Source: Natronohydrobacter thiooxidans
Lineage (GTDB): Bacteria > Pseudomonadota > Alphaproteobacteria > Rhodobacterales > Rhodobacteraceae
Length of the DNA: 64,000 bases
Assembly (NCBI RefSeq): GCF_001884735.1
Contig: NZ_MJAP01000032.1
Location: 62,001-126,000, forward strand
Direction: 5' to 3'
The position numbers were made by a program, and so were the translations under genes. Under the pieces are notes generated by a model. The model searched no databases. It had not been told where the DNA came from and worked only from the letters and a program-made list of their open reading frames with translations. Of this stretch, positions 27,824 through 39,349 are shown in pieces; position 1 is the stretch's first letter, and every line of letters starts with the position of its first letter.

Positions 27824-28737
27824 AGGCTGAGCACCGGAATGATCTGTTTCTTGCGGCTCATGACCCCCGGCAACACGACCTGATCGCCGTCAACCGAGAC
27901 ATTGAAGGATTTTTCGGCGACCGCGCGCAGCAGGGGCGTCGGCAGGAGGAGCGTCGCCTCTTCTTTCAGGATGTCGATGACGAAGAGCATGACCTCATCG
28001 GCCCCGTCTTCGGCCGCGACCCCCGGCATGGCCGCGACCAGTTCGGCCTTGCGCGACAGGATCTGATCGGGCGAGGTCGTCTCCAGCACCGAAATGCGGA
28101 AGGTCTTGTCGCCGACAGCGTATTTCTTGGCATCCATTTTCAGCAATTCCGCGGCCGAAAAGGCCGAAACATCGGATTTGGCGGCGAACATCTGAGCCGC
28201 GAGATCCGCGATATCAACGCCCAGATCATCGGCCAGCGCCTGCGCAATTTCCCGGTCCGTGTCGGTGGTCGTGGGCGAGCGGAATTCGAGCGTGTCCGAC
28301 AGGATGCAGGACAGCATCATGCCTTTGATCCCGCGCGGTGCCCTGGCCATATCGGCACCGATCAGCTGATACATGATCGTCGCCGTGCAGGCGAGGGGGC
28401 GGATGGTGATGTCAATCGGCCCCCTGGTTTCCAGCCCGCCGACCAGTTTGTGATGGTCGATGATGGCCAGAATATCGGCGTCGTTGATTCCCTCGGGCAG
28501 TTCAGCCGGGTTGTTGGTGTCGACGATCACCACGGGCGTTCCTGCGGGCAGATCGGTCAGGATCTCGGGCTGCTCGAATTCCCAGTGGCGCAGGGCGAAT
28601 TGCGCTTCGGTATTGCACTCGCCCAGCAGCACGGCCTGAGCGGGCTGGTTCTGGATCTCGCTGAGATACCATGCCCAGATCAGCGGCGATCCGGTCGAAT
28701 CCGTATCGGGCGAGAAATGTCCGAAAACTTTGATCAT
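27820..28737 (-). CDS. ppaC: Manganese-dependent inorganic pyrophosphatase (family II)
   Basis: This cytosolic enzyme hydrolyses pyrophosphate. The 305-residue protein has the DHH-family metal motifs GHFSPDTDS (6-14), VDTNN and IIDHHKLVGG, and the C-terminal DHHA2 domain ending SRKKQIIPVL. Family II enzymes are unrelated to the common PpA of enterics. The start at 28737 (MIKVFGH) matches the family; an ATG at 28749 would add MDIK. It is the first gene of a two-gene operon with the HAD hydrolase. Confidence 0.93.
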   Translation of the reverse strand: MIKVFGHFSPDTDSTGSPLIWAWYLSEIQNQPAQAVLLGECNTEAQFALRHWEFEQPEILTDLPAGTPVVIVDTNNPAELPEGINDADILAIIDHHKLVGGLETRGPIDITIRPLACTATIMYQLIGADMARAPRGIKGMMLSCILSDTLEFRSPTTTDTDREIAQALADDLGVDIADLAAQMFAAKSDVSAFSAAELLKMDAKKYAVGDKTFRISVLETTSPDQILSRKAELVAAMPGVAAEDGADEVMLFVIDILKEEATLLLPTPLLRAVAEKSFNVSVDGDQVVLPGVMSRKKQIIPVLSL

Positions 28738-28916
28738 TTTTATGTCCATTATCTGGGGCCAGGGCGATTGTCGCGCAGGCTTATAGCGAGCAAATTCCGG
28801 CTTGTCACGCAACCGCGCGGGCCTCTGTGGCGCGGGTGCCTGACCGGCTCGCCGGGGCAGATGTGCCAAGGCGCAGGGGCCTGCAGGGCCAAAGGCGGTT
28901 TTCCCGACACGCGGGT

Positions 28917-28946
28917 GTTGACAGGTCCTGCGCGCTTCCCTATCTC
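28917..28946 (+). promoter_or_regulatory. groESL promoter, sigma-70 and sigma-32 like
   Basis: TTGACA (28918-28923) and TATCTC (28941-28946) are 17 bases apart, a good sigma-70 promoter. The same bases also read GTTGACA-N14-CCCTATCT, close to the RpoH consensus CTTGAAA-N13-CCCCATNT. It lies directly upstream of the CIRCE element. Confidence 0.6.
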
Positions 28947-28953
28947 TGCGGCG

Positions 28954-28980
28954 TTAGCACTCGACCTGTGTGAGTGATAA
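28954..28980. promoter_or_regulatory. CIRCE element (HrcA operator)
   Basis: TTAGCACTC-N9-GAGTGATAA is the CIRCE inverted repeat with one change from consensus (GAGTGATAA for GAGTGCTAA). It lies just after the -10 box and 36 bases before groES, where bound HrcA would block transcription. hrcA itself is not in the window. Confidence 0.92.
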
Positions 28981-29016
28981 CACGATTTCAACCTGGAACC
29001 AGAGGAGCGTTCTCAG

Positions 29017-29304
29017 ATGGCATTCAAACCGCTGCATGACCGTGTTCTAGTCCGTCGCGTCCAGAGCGACGAGAAAACCAAAGGCGGTCTGATCATTCCC
29101 GACACCGCGAAAGAGAAGCCCGCAGAAGGCGAGATCATCTCGGTCGGCGAAGGCGCACGCAAGGATTCGGGCGAGTTGATCGCACCGAGCGTCAAATCGG
29201 GTGATCGCGTGCTGTTCGGCAAATGGTCCGGCACCGAAGTCACGATCGACGGCGAAGAGCTGCTGATCATGAAGGAAAGCGACATTCTGGGCGTTATCGC
29301 CTGA
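29017..29304 (+). CDS. groES: Co-chaperonin GroES
   Basis: GroES caps the GroEL ring during folding. The 95-residue protein has the family start [13 protein letters not shown], the mobile loop [19 protein letters not shown] and the dome strand. GAGGAG precedes the ATG. It is the first gene of groESL, preceded by the promoter and CIRCE element. Confidence 0.98.
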   Translation: MAFKPLHDRVLVRRVQSDEKTKGGLIIPDTAKEKPAEGEIISVGEGARKDSGELIAPSVKSGDRVLFGKWSGTEVTIDGEELLIMKESDILGVIA

Positions 29305-30993
<1,689 letters not shown>

Positions 30994-31015
30994 TCAGGCC
31001 CCTATGGGAACGAGG

Positions 31016-31046
31016 AAGGCCGGGGCGCGTAGCCCCGGCCTTTTTC
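31016..31046 (+). terminator. Rho-independent terminator of groESL
   Basis: AAGGCCGGGGC pairs with GCCCCGGCCTT across a 5-base loop and runs into a T tract. It lies 23 bases after the groEL stop. Confidence 0.92.
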
Positions 31047-31072
31047 ATTCTCAGCCATGATTACCGGGCGGC

Positions 31073-31297
31073 TCAGTGCACGCTGACCGGCTCGAAATCA
31101 TTCTGCCTGGCCATGATGAACGCCATTGTCCGGTCGGTTACCAGCGCCAGACGTTCGCCCTCTTCATGGTGAATCGCATATAGATCTGTCACGCCCGGCA
31201 ATTGCGCGCGGATCTCTTCCGGCAATTCGCTGGCCTTGATCGGGCGCACATAGGCGATGGGACGTTCAGGATTGGGGATGGGGAATTTGCTATCCAT
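31073..31297 (-). CDS. DUF1150 family protein
   Basis: A 74-residue protein of the DUF1150 family (IAYVRPIKASELPEEI, then LYAIHHEEGERLALVTDR). These small proteins are usually encoded directly after an Hsp20 gene in alphaproteobacteria, as here with a 15-base gap. A function in the heat-shock response is therefore likely but undefined. GAGGT precedes the ATG. Confidence 0.85.
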   Translation of the reverse strand: MDSKFPIPNPERPIAYVRPIKASELPEEIRAQLPGVTDLYAIHHEEGERLALVTDRTMAFIMARQNDFEPVSVH

Positions 31298-31312
31298 TTG
31301 ATTTACCTCGCA

Positions 31313-31729
31313 TCAGCCATGGGTGATGGTCACTGTCTGGACCGACTCTTCGGGCTCCTGACGGGTCAGGTCGATATGCAGCAACCCGTCCTGCAAGGCC
31401 GCGCGCGTCACCTCGACCCCCTCGGCCAGGGCAAAGACGCGCTGGAACTGCCGCGCGGCGATTCCGCGATGCAGGAACACGCGGTCGTCCTTGTCGGCAT
31501 CTGCTTGCTGCCCGCGCACGAGCAACTGGCGCCGCTCGACGGTGATTGACAGATCATCCTCGCGAAACCCCGCCAGCGCCAGCGTGATCCGAAAGCTGTT
31601 CTCGCCGGTCACTTCGATATTGAACGGCGGATAGCCGTCAGTTCCTGACCGGGCGGTCTGTTCAACCAGCCGTTCCAGCCTGTCGAACCCCAGAAGCAGA
31701 GGATGCGACGGAAAATGCAGTTTCGTCAT
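31313..31729 (-). CDS. Hsp20-family small heat-shock protein
   Basis: A 138-residue holdase that should bind unfolding proteins during heat stress. The alpha-crystallin domain runs from YPPFNIEVTGENSFRITLAL (about 33) to the QDGLLHIDL strand; the C-terminal tail is short. An RpoH-type promoter lies 66-93 bases upstream, and the downstream DUF1150 gene is in the same unit. AAGGG precedes the ATG. It is the IbpA-type member but need not be orthologous. Confidence 0.92.
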   Translation of the reverse strand: MTKLHFPSHPLLLGFDRLERLVEQTARSGTDGYPPFNIEVTGENSFRITLALAGFREDDLSITVERRQLLVRGQQADADKDDRVFLHRGIAARQFQRVFALAEGVEVTRAALQDGLLHIDLTRQEPEESVQTVTITHG

Positions 31730-31794
31730 CAGCTTGGCCCTTTCAGATAAGCGACGTTGCTGTTGGCCCCATTGCGGCGGCCATCTGAGTCTAG

Positions 31795-31822
31795 ATATGG
31801 TGTGAATTCTCGCAATCTCAAG
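31795..31822 (-). promoter_or_regulatory. RpoH (sigma-32) promoter of hsp20-DUF1150
   Basis: On the minus strand CTTGAGA (31822-31816), exactly 13 bases, then CACCATAT (31802-31795) match the sigma-32 consensus CTTGAAA-N13-CCCCATNT at 13 of the 14 and 15 defined positions combined, with one mismatch in each box. Confidence 0.65.
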
Positions 31823-31915
31823 GGTGGACTGCGTGCGTTGGCTGTATGGAAAGCTTTTGCGATGCGGGATTTGTCGCTAAGGTCAGCTTAAAGAAGCAAG
31901 AGCAGAATCGCCCCG

Positions 31916-32134
31916 ATGAATTCGCCTCAAGAACTGAGCCATGAAGAAGTGCTGCGCGTGAAACTCGAAGTTCTGCGCCAGAAGCATCGCGATCTGGATG
32001 AGGCGATCAATGCGCTTCAGCAACAGGGCCCGGCCACGCAACTGACGGTCCTGCGGCTGAAAAAGGAAAAGCTGCGCCTGAAGGACCAGATCGCGCGGAT
32101 CGAGGATGAACTGACCCCCGATATCATCGCCTGA
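31916..32134 (+). CDS. YdcH-like DUF465 family protein
   Basis: A 72-residue, entirely helical, highly charged protein matching DUF465 (the [12 protein letters not shown] and [19 protein letters not shown] segments form a helical hairpin or coiled coil). The function of this common small family is unknown. It is divergent from hsp20 and lies 61 bases before purE. The ribosome binding site is weak, but the family match supports the start. Confidence 0.82.
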   Translation: MNSPQELSHEEVLRVKLEVLRQKHRDLDEAINALQQQGPATQLTVLRLKKEKLRLKDQIARIEDELTPDIIA

Positions 32135-32195
32135 TGGAATTGCGCCTGTCCGTCGCATCGCTATAGTGCGCCCGACACGGGCCGAGAGGGGTAGC

Positions 32196-32684
32196 ATGAC
32201 CGAGATCAAGGTGGGCATCATCATGGGCAGCCAGTCCGACTGGCCGACCATGCGCGAAGCGGCGGAAATGCTGGAGGCGCTTGGCGTGCCTTATGAGGCC
32301 CGTATCGTGTCCGCCCATCGCACACCGGACCGTCTGTGGGAATATGGCCGCGACGCTGTGGCGCGCGGTCTGCAGGTGATTATCGCCGGGGCCGGTGGCG
32401 CGGCCCATCTGCCGGGCATGATGGCGTCCAAGACCCGTGTGCCCGTGATCGGCGTTCCGGTCCAGACCAAGGCGCTTTCCGGGGTGGACAGCCTCTATTC
32501 TATCCTGCAGATGCCGCGCGGCTATCCGGTCGCGACCATGGCCATTGGTGCGGCGGGGGCGGCCAATGCCGGATTGATGGCGGCCGGGATCCTTGCCCTT
32601 CAAGACCCGGAGCTTGCAGCACGGCTGGAGCAATGGCGCGCGGATCTGTCCGCCTCGATCCCGCAGGAGCCGCGCGATGACTGA
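32196..32684 (+). CDS. purE: N5-carboxyaminoimidazole ribonucleotide mutase
   Basis: PurE rearranges N5-CAIR to CAIR in purine synthesis. The 162-residue protein has MGSQSDW (10-16), SAHRTPDR with the catalytic His, and the [11 protein letters not shown] loop. GAGGGG precedes the ATG. Its end overlaps purK by 8 bases, giving the classical purEK pair. Confidence 0.97.
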   Translation: MTEIKVGIIMGSQSDWPTMREAAEMLEALGVPYEARIVSAHRTPDRLWEYGRDAVARGLQVIIAGAGGAAHLPGMMASKTRVPVIGVPVQTKALSGVDSLYSILQMPRGYPVATMAIGAAGAANAGLMAAGILALQDPELAARLEQWRADLSASIPQEPRDD

Positions 32685-33744
32685 CCCTCTCGCACCGGGG
32701 CGCGTGATCGGTATTCTTGGCGGGGGGCAATTGGGGCGGATGCTCTCTGTCTCCGCGTCGCGTCTGGGCTATCGCTGCCATATCTACGACCCGGCGCCGA
32801 GCCCGCCCGCCGGGCATGTGGCCGAGCGGGTGATCACGGCGCCTTGGGAAGATCAGGCGGCCTTGCAGGATTTCGCGGCGCATGTGGATGTGATCACTTT
32901 CGAGTTCGAGAATATCCCCACGGAAACGCTCGACCTGCTGGAACCCCTGCGCCCGATCCATCCCGGGCGCCGGGCGCTGGCCGTGTCGCAGGACCGTCTG
33001 CTGGAGAAGGATTTCCTGCGTGATCTGGGGCTGCCGACCGCCCCCTACCGAGGCGTGGAGTCGCGCGCCGATCTGGAAGCCGCTGTCGCGGAACTTGGCA
33101 CGCCCGCGATCCTGAAAACCCGGCGCATGGGCTATGATGGCAAGGGACAGGCGCGGCTGGAAAGTGCGGAGGATGTCGCTGCCGCCTGGGTGGCGATGTC
33201 CGGCGCGCCTGCGATCCTTGAAGGGTTTGTCCGCTTCTCGCATGAGGTTTCGGTGATCGCGGCGCGCGGTCTGACGGGTGAGGTAGCAGCCTTTGATCCG
33301 GGCGAGAACTTGCACAAAGACGGCATTCTGCGCGAAACCCGCGTGCCCGCGCGGCTGACCGGGGCGCAGCGCAGCGATGCGGTACTTCTGGCCGCCAGGA
33401 TATTGAATGCACTGGATTATGTCGGCGTGCTCGGGGTCGAATTATTCGTGACCGAGGCCGGATTGATCGTGAACGAGATCGCCCCGCGCGTGCACAATTC
33501 CGGCCATTGGACACAGAATGGCTGTGCCGTCGACCAGTTCGAACAGCATATCCGCGCGGTCACTGGTCTGCCGCTTGGCGATGGGGGGCGCCATGCCGAT
33601 GTGGTCATGGAAAACCTGATCGGTGACGACATCGCGCGGCTGCCGGATCTGTTGCGGATGAAGGATGTCGCGGTGCACCTCTATGGCAAGCCAGAGGCGC
33701 GGGCGGGCCGCAAGATGGGGCATGTGAACCGCATCCTGCGTTAG
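32677..33744 (+). CDS. purK: N5-carboxyaminoimidazole ribonucleotide synthase
   Basis: PurK makes N5-CAIR from AIR, bicarbonate and ATP. The 355-residue ATP-grasp protein starts [20 protein letters not shown], has the pre-ATP-grasp fold, the ATP lid around [15 protein letters not shown], and metal-binding [10 protein letters not shown] near the C-terminus. The start was chosen from the family N-terminus and the 8-base overlap with purE. It is convergent with the lipase-like gene, 6 bases apart. Confidence 0.97.
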   Translation: MTDPLAPGRVIGILGGGQLGRMLSVSASRLGYRCHIYDPAPSPPAGHVAERVITAPWEDQAALQDFAAHVDVITFEFENIPTETLDLLEPLRPIHPGRRALAVSQDRLLEKDFLRDLGLPTAPYRGVESRADLEAAVAELGTPAILKTRRMGYDGKGQARLESAEDVAAAWVAMSGAPAILEGFVRFSHEVSVIAARGLTGEVAAFDPGENLHKDGILRETRVPARLTGAQRSDAVLLAARILNALDYVGVLGVELFVTEAGLIVNEIAPRVHNSGHWTQNGCAVDQFEQHIRAVTGLPLGDGGRHADVVMENLIGDDIARLPDLLRMKDVAVHLYGKPEARAGRKMGHVNRILR

Positions 33745-33750
33745 TCCATG

Positions 33751-34473
33751 TCACGGATTGGCGAGTTTCCGCAGGGCATTGCCGAAGGTCATGCCGTGAT
33801 CGAACACGCCATTGCGCAGGAATTCCAGTGTTTCCGCAATGACAATCGGGTTGTTCATCATGAAAGTATGGGTGACGGGCAGCACGATATGATCACTCAT
33901 GCCGTCCAGCTTCGTGCTCTCGACCGACACTTTGCCATCATCGGCCCCGTCAATCAGCGATGAGGTCAGCGGATTGATCGATACATCGCCCGCAATGATG
34001 CCCAGTTCATAAGTTGCAAATTCCGGAAGAGTGTCCAGTGCGGCGCTTTTCTCGGTGCCCAGTTCCAGCCCGGCCGGGCCGTTGAACCATGAGAACGCCT
34101 CGATATCCGAGAAGAAATCGACCAGTTCCGAGCCATGATTGGGCGGAGCCAGCATCACAACCCGACCCATCTGCTCTGGCCGGTTGCGGTCCAGCCAGCC
34201 GCGCGCCAGAATTCCGCCCATGGAATGGGTGACGAAATGCACCGGACCATCGCCGCATTCCTCGATCGCAACGCCCACATGTTCCATCAACTCGGCAATC
34301 GGGGCGGCCGTCGAGGGATAGCCGTGATTGACAACCCTGTAGCCATGCAGGCTCAGGGCCTCTTCCATGACGCGCATCGAATTCTCGGACCGTGCCAGCC
34401 CGTGCAAAAGCACAACGCAATCGGCCAGAACCGGGGCGGGTGCAAGAAACAGGGCTGTCAAAATCGTTTTCAT
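33751..34473 (-). CDS. Secreted alpha/beta-hydrolase (lipase/esterase-like)
   Basis: A 240-residue exported hydrolase. Residues 1-17 are a signal peptide ([10 protein letters not shown]), followed by [11 protein letters not shown] (oxyanion-hole HG) and the nucleophile elbow THSMGG with Ser84. The [16 protein letters not shown] segment and the late VTHTFMMNN His complete a lipase-type arrangement, as in acetyltransferase/PGAP1-like bacterial lipases. Substrate unknown. It lies between purK (convergent) and a divergent Nudix gene. Confidence 0.82.
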   Translation of the reverse strand: MKTILTALFLAPAPVLADCVVLLHGLARSENSMRVMEEALSLHGYRVVNHGYPSTAAPIAELMEHVGVAIEECGDGPVHFVTHSMGGILARGWLDRNRPEQMGRVVMLAPPNHGSELVDFFSDIEAFSWFNGPAGLELGTEKSAALDTLPEFATYELGIIAGDVSINPLTSSLIDGADDGKVSVESTKLDGMSDHIVLPVTHTFMMNNPIVIAETLEFLRNGVFDHGMTFGNALRKLANP

Positions 34474-34525
34474 GGGGCAGATATATGTGGCGGCGCGTGT
34501 TTGCGCCAGTCTGACGATGGGTCAC

Positions 34526-35937
<1,412 letters not shown>

Positions 35938-36015
35938 CTATTGTCGCGCGCAATCTAAGCACTGGGGCGTGAACCACAAGGGGGTAGGCGCGCGCATGGT
36001 TGGGTGCTAAATAAA

Positions 36016-36045
36016 TTGCGCATTCTTGAAACATTGTTGCGCAAC
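36016..36045. promoter_or_regulatory. Candidate operator between trxB and the Lrp-type gene
   Basis: Two copies of TTGCGCA start at 36016 and 36037, exactly 21 bases (two helical turns) apart; the second lies within the perfect palindrome GTTGCGCAAC. They are 48 bases from the regulator ATG. A self-operator for the adjacent Lrp-type protein is an inference. Confidence 0.35.
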
Positions 36046-36092
36046 TCGGCTGCCGGGCGTAAAGAAGTGCAAAACCCCGGGGAGTGGATGGC

Positions 36093-36593
36093 ATGTCGGG
36101 CAGCAAGCTTGATCCGATTGATCGCAAGATTCTGGCAGAATTGCAGGCGGACGGTCGCATGACCAATGTCGAACTGGCCAAGCGCGTCGGAATTTCTGCG
36201 CCACCTTGTCTGCGCCGCGTCCGCAGTCTGGAAGAGGCGGGCCTGATCCGTGGCTATCATGCCCAGGTCAATGCGCGCGAATTGGGATTCGAGGTGCAGG
36301 TTTTCGCGATGGTCGGGCTGAATTCGCAGGCCGAGGTCGATCTGGCGCGGTTCGAACAGCGCTGCCGGGACTGGCCGCTTGTGCGCGAATGTCACATGCT
36401 CAATGGCGAGATTGATTTCATCCTGAAATGCGTCGCCCCGGACCTGTCGTCTTTCCAGCGCTTCCTGACCGAAGAATTGCTGGCCGCCGAGAATGTGATC
36501 ACGGTCAAGACCTCGCTTGTCATTCGCTGCGCCAAGGCAGACCCCGGCGTGCCCTTTGACATACTGGAATCGCGGATGGCGGCGATAGACTGA
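36093..36593 (+). CDS. Lrp/AsnC-family transcriptional regulator
   Basis: A 166-residue DNA-binding protein. An N-terminal helix-turn-helix (LDPIDRKILAELQADGRMTN to SAPPCLRRVRSLEEAGLI) is followed by the RAM effector domain, which often binds amino acids. GGGGAG lies 8 bases before the ATG at 36093; a GTG at 36084 would add three residues. Divergence from trxB suggests that it controls trxB, itself, or both; the effector is unknown. Confidence 0.92.
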   Translation: MSGSKLDPIDRKILAELQADGRMTNVELAKRVGISAPPCLRRVRSLEEAGLIRGYHAQVNARELGFEVQVFAMVGLNSQAEVDLARFEQRCRDWPLVRECHMLNGEIDFILKCVAPDLSSFQRFLTEELLAAENVITVKTSLVIRCAKADPGVPFDILESRMAAID

Positions 36594-36602
36594 GGGCGCT
36601 TT

Positions 36603-37919
36603 TCAGCGCGCGATTGTCTCCTGCTGCACGAACATGTTTTTCCAGGCCCGGTCGATCAGCTCCGGGGACATATGCCGTGATTTGCCCTCGAAATCGCAGA
36701 TGGCGATCATCTGGTCGATCAGAAAGACCGGCTGATAATTGGCATAGACATTCTTGATGGTCGGATATTTCTTCTGGATCAGATAGATGATGGTTTCCTC
36801 ATCCAGCGGCATCTTGCGTTTCTTGGCCACCATCGCAAAGATCTTCAGGAAATCTGACTGATCCGGGCCGTCGATCTTGATCTTGTAGAAGATCCGCCGC
36901 AGTGCTGCCTGATCGAAAATGTCATTCGGATGGAAATTGGTCGAGAAGATCACCAGCGTATCGAAGGGCACCACGAATTTCTCGCCCGATTGCAGGGCAA
37001 GGATATCGTAATTCATCTCCATCGGCACGATCCAGCGGTTGACGATGGCCTGCGGCGGTTCTTCCTGCCGACCCAGATCGTCGATGATGAACACGCCCCC
37101 CGTCGCCTTGAGTTGCAAGGGCGCCTGATAGGTGCGCGAGACCGGGTTGAATTTCAGATCCAGCATATCAAGCGTCAGCTCGCCGCCGGTGATCACGGTC
37201 GGGCGTTCGCAATAGACATAGCGGTTGTCGAACCGGTTCCCGGTCTGGCGCAGCAGCGAAGGGTTGTCCTCGGAACTCTCGGCCACGGTATGCACGATCG
37301 GGTCATAGACGCTGATGATCTGACCGGCATGCATCACCGCGCGGGGCACATAGATCCGGTCGCCCATGGCTGCCCGGATCCCGTTCGAGATCGAGGATTT
37401 CCCGTTGCCCGGCGGCCCGTATAGCAGGATTGACCGCCCCGAACTGACCGCCGGACCCAGATCATCCATCAGGGTCGGTGGCAGGATCAGATCGCCCATG
37501 GCGATCTTCAGCTGGCGGCGGGTAATCTGGATATCGCGGATCGACTGGCGCCTGATCTGCGCCTCATACATCGGCATCGGCACCGGCATGGCGCCGTAAT
37601 ATTCGGACTGGCTGAGCGCATCGAGTGCGCGCGCCTTGCCCGAATCGGTGAGCTGAAAATTGGCTTCCGACTGCGCGCTGGCAGAGAGGGTCGCCATCGC
37701 CTCGATCAGCTTTTCGGACCGGCACAGGTCGATCAGTTCAATGGTCTGCGGGATCGGCAGGCAGATCGTGCGCGACAGTTCCGTGACCTTGGTGATCGAC
37801 ATGCGGAACATGGTCTTGAGCAGGATGTCCCGCATCAACACGTTGCTTAGCCCGGTAGCGTCCAGATTGCGCGGAACGGGCGGGGCAGTGATGTGGCTGG
37901 CTTCGATGTTCATCCGCAT
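36603..37919 (-). CDS. AAA-type ATPase at the end of the Tad locus
   Basis: A 438-residue cytoplasmic ATPase. A helical N-terminal domain (about 20-130, with a winged-helix-like segment ITKVTELSRTICLPIPQTI) precedes an AAA core with Walker A GPPGNGKSS (168-176), Walker B-type VFIIDDLGR (276-284) and sensor-1 FSTNFHP (about 326). It resembles MoxR-like or IstB-unrelated remodelling ATPases rather than a secretion ATPase. It is the last gene of the minus-strand Tad run, 50 bases after cpaA, with AGGA before its ATG. A role in pilus assembly is inferred from position. Confidence 0.8.
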   Translation of the reverse strand: MRMNIEASHITAPPVPRNLDATGLSNVLMRDILLKTMFRMSITKVTELSRTICLPIPQTIELIDLCRSEKLIEAMATLSASAQSEANFQLTDSGKARALDALSQSEYYGAMPVPMPMYEAQIRRQSIRDIQITRRQLKIAMGDLILPPTLMDDLGPAVSSGRSILLYGPPGNGKSSISNGIRAAMGDRIYVPRAVMHAGQIISVYDPIVHTVAESSEDNPSLLRQTGNRFDNRYVYCERPTVITGGELTLDMLDLKFNPVSRTYQAPLQLKATGGVFIIDDLGRQEEPPQAIVNRWIVPMEMNYDILALQSGEKFVVPFDTLVIFSTNFHPNDIFDQAALRRIFYKIKIDGPDQSDFLKIFAMVAKKRKMPLDEETIIYLIQKKYPTIKNVYANYQPVFLIDQMIAICDFEGKSRHMSPELIDRAWKNMFVQQETIAR

Positions 37920-37969
37920 TATCCGTTCCTGTCAGAGTCCAGTCTGGTCCGCAAAAGGTAAAGGTCAGC

Positions 37970-38473
37970 CTAAGCGAGGGGATTTCCGAAGATGGTCGCA
38001 AGGCACAGGTAGAATAGCAGGCTCGGGCCAAGCGCCAGCCCCATCGGAAACTCCCGCCGGTGCCAGCTTTCCCAGCCCGGTGCCAGCGCCTGGGCAAGCT
38101 GCGTTGAGCGGGCAATGCGATGGGCGATGAAGCTGACCACTGTGACACTCGCGAGCAGCATCAGAAACAGGCTCAGATCGCCCAGCGCAATGAACGGCGC
38201 CATGGCAGCGGCGAATTTCGCATCTCCCCCGCCCATCAGACCGACCGAGCTCAGCACGAATCCCACCACCAGCACCACGCCAAGGCTTAGCCAGCCCCAG
38301 GCCCAGGTCTGAAACGGCAGGGCGATCAGCCCGATGACCAGATAGACTGCGACCAGCGCCAGAACGGTGAAATTATGGATCTTCATCCATTTCATGTCAC
38401 TGAAGGCCACCCAGAGCGCAATCGGGGCCACGAAGGGCAGGAACCACAACGCGGTCTGCGCGCTCATCATCAT
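37970..38473 (-). CDS. cpaA: Type IV prepilin peptidase (TadV/CpaA)
   Basis: A 167-residue inner-membrane aspartyl protease that should process the Flp prepilins. About five or six membrane helices are visible, with catalytic Asp26 in AFSDMKWMK and Asp84 in LMGGGDAKF. The N-terminal methylase domain of larger PilD enzymes is absent, as usual for TadV. The first of three tandem ATGs overlaps the upstream TPR gene stop (TGATG), so translation is coupled. Confidence 0.9.
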   Translation of the reverse strand: MMMSAQTALWFLPFVAPIALWVAFSDMKWMKIHNFTVLALVAVYLVIGLIALPFQTWAWGWLSLGVVLVVGFVLSSVGLMGGGDAKFAAAMAPFIALGDLSLFLMLLASVTVVSFIAHRIARSTQLAQALAPGWESWHRREFPMGLALGPSLLFYLCLATIFGNPLA

Positions 38474-39327
38474 CAGCCGCGCCCCCCGTCGAGCGCGCGC
38501 ATGGCGCGCACCGCTTCCTCATAATGCTGCGGATGGGTGTCGATGGCCTCGGCCAGCAAGGTGCGCCCGATAGTGGTGTCGCCTTTGCGCACCGCGGCGA
38601 TGGCCATGGTATAGAGCAGGACCGCGCGTTCCTCCTGCGTCATCTGCACCAGCGGCAGGCTGTAATTGCCCTGACCGGCGCGTGCGAGCGCAAGATTGTT
38701 CTTTGCCGTGAACAGGTTCGGATCATGTTGCAGCGCCTGCATGAACAGCGGCTCCGCCTCGCGGGGTTTGCCGCGGGTCAGCTTCGAGAAGCCCCAGTTG
38801 TTATAGACCCCGGAGGGCCGGGTCGTCAGCCCGGCAGCAGTCTCGTAGAAATGATCCGCCCGCGCCCATTGCTGCTTGCTGTCGGCGATCATTGCTTCCA
38901 GCCGGTAGCGGTCGAAACTCTCATGCGTCGGCGGGATCTGGTTCAGCGTCGCTTCCGCCTGGGCCCAGTTATTGGCGCGGATATAGGTATCGGCCAGCAT
39001 CACCCGGTCATCATTATTGGCCTCGGGATGTGCAACCACGTTACGCCAGACCGGCAGCGCCTCGGACGAACGGCCGGCGCGCACAAGCGATTTGGCAAGG
39101 CCGCGCTGCAGGCTGAGATCGTCGGGGCGGCGTTCAAGCTGGGCGGCAAAGTAATTCACGGCTTCTTCCGGGTCGCCTGCCACAAGCATCAGTTCGGCCA
39201 TGTTCTGATTGTCGATGGCGGTCACGCTGTCAATCGCGCGTGATACACTGGCCTTGCTGCTGTCCTGACAAGCCGCAAACGCGAACGCGCTGCCCGCAAG
39301 CAGCGCAAATAGAATAGGGTGGCGCAT
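38473..39327 (-). CDS. tadD: TPR lipoprotein of the Tad locus (TadD-like)
   Basis: A 284-residue lipoprotein. The signal sequence ends with lipobox FAAC (Cys about 19, followed by QDSSKAS), and the rest is tandem TPR helices (for example DDLSLQRGLAKSLVRAGRSS, RVMLADTYIRANNWAQAE and VYNNWGFSKLTRGKPREA). TadD-type proteins help assemble the secretin in the outer membrane. GAGGAC precedes the ATG at 39327, deciding against upstream ATGs. A second TPR lipoprotein precedes it. Confidence 0.85.
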   Translation of the reverse strand: MRHPILFALLAGSAFAFAACQDSSKASVSRAIDSVTAIDNQNMAELMLVAGDPEEAVNYFAAQLERRPDDLSLQRGLAKSLVRAGRSSEALPVWRNVVAHPEANNDDRVMLADTYIRANNWAQAEATLNQIPPTHESFDRYRLEAMIADSKQQWARADHFYETAAGLTTRPSGVYNNWGFSKLTRGKPREAEPLFMQALQHDPNLFTAKNNLALARAGQGNYSLPLVQMTQEERAVLLYTMAIAAVRKGDTTIGRTLLAEAIDTHPQHYEEAVRAMRALDGGRG

Positions 39328-39349
39328 TTTTGCGTCCTCACTGCTCATT

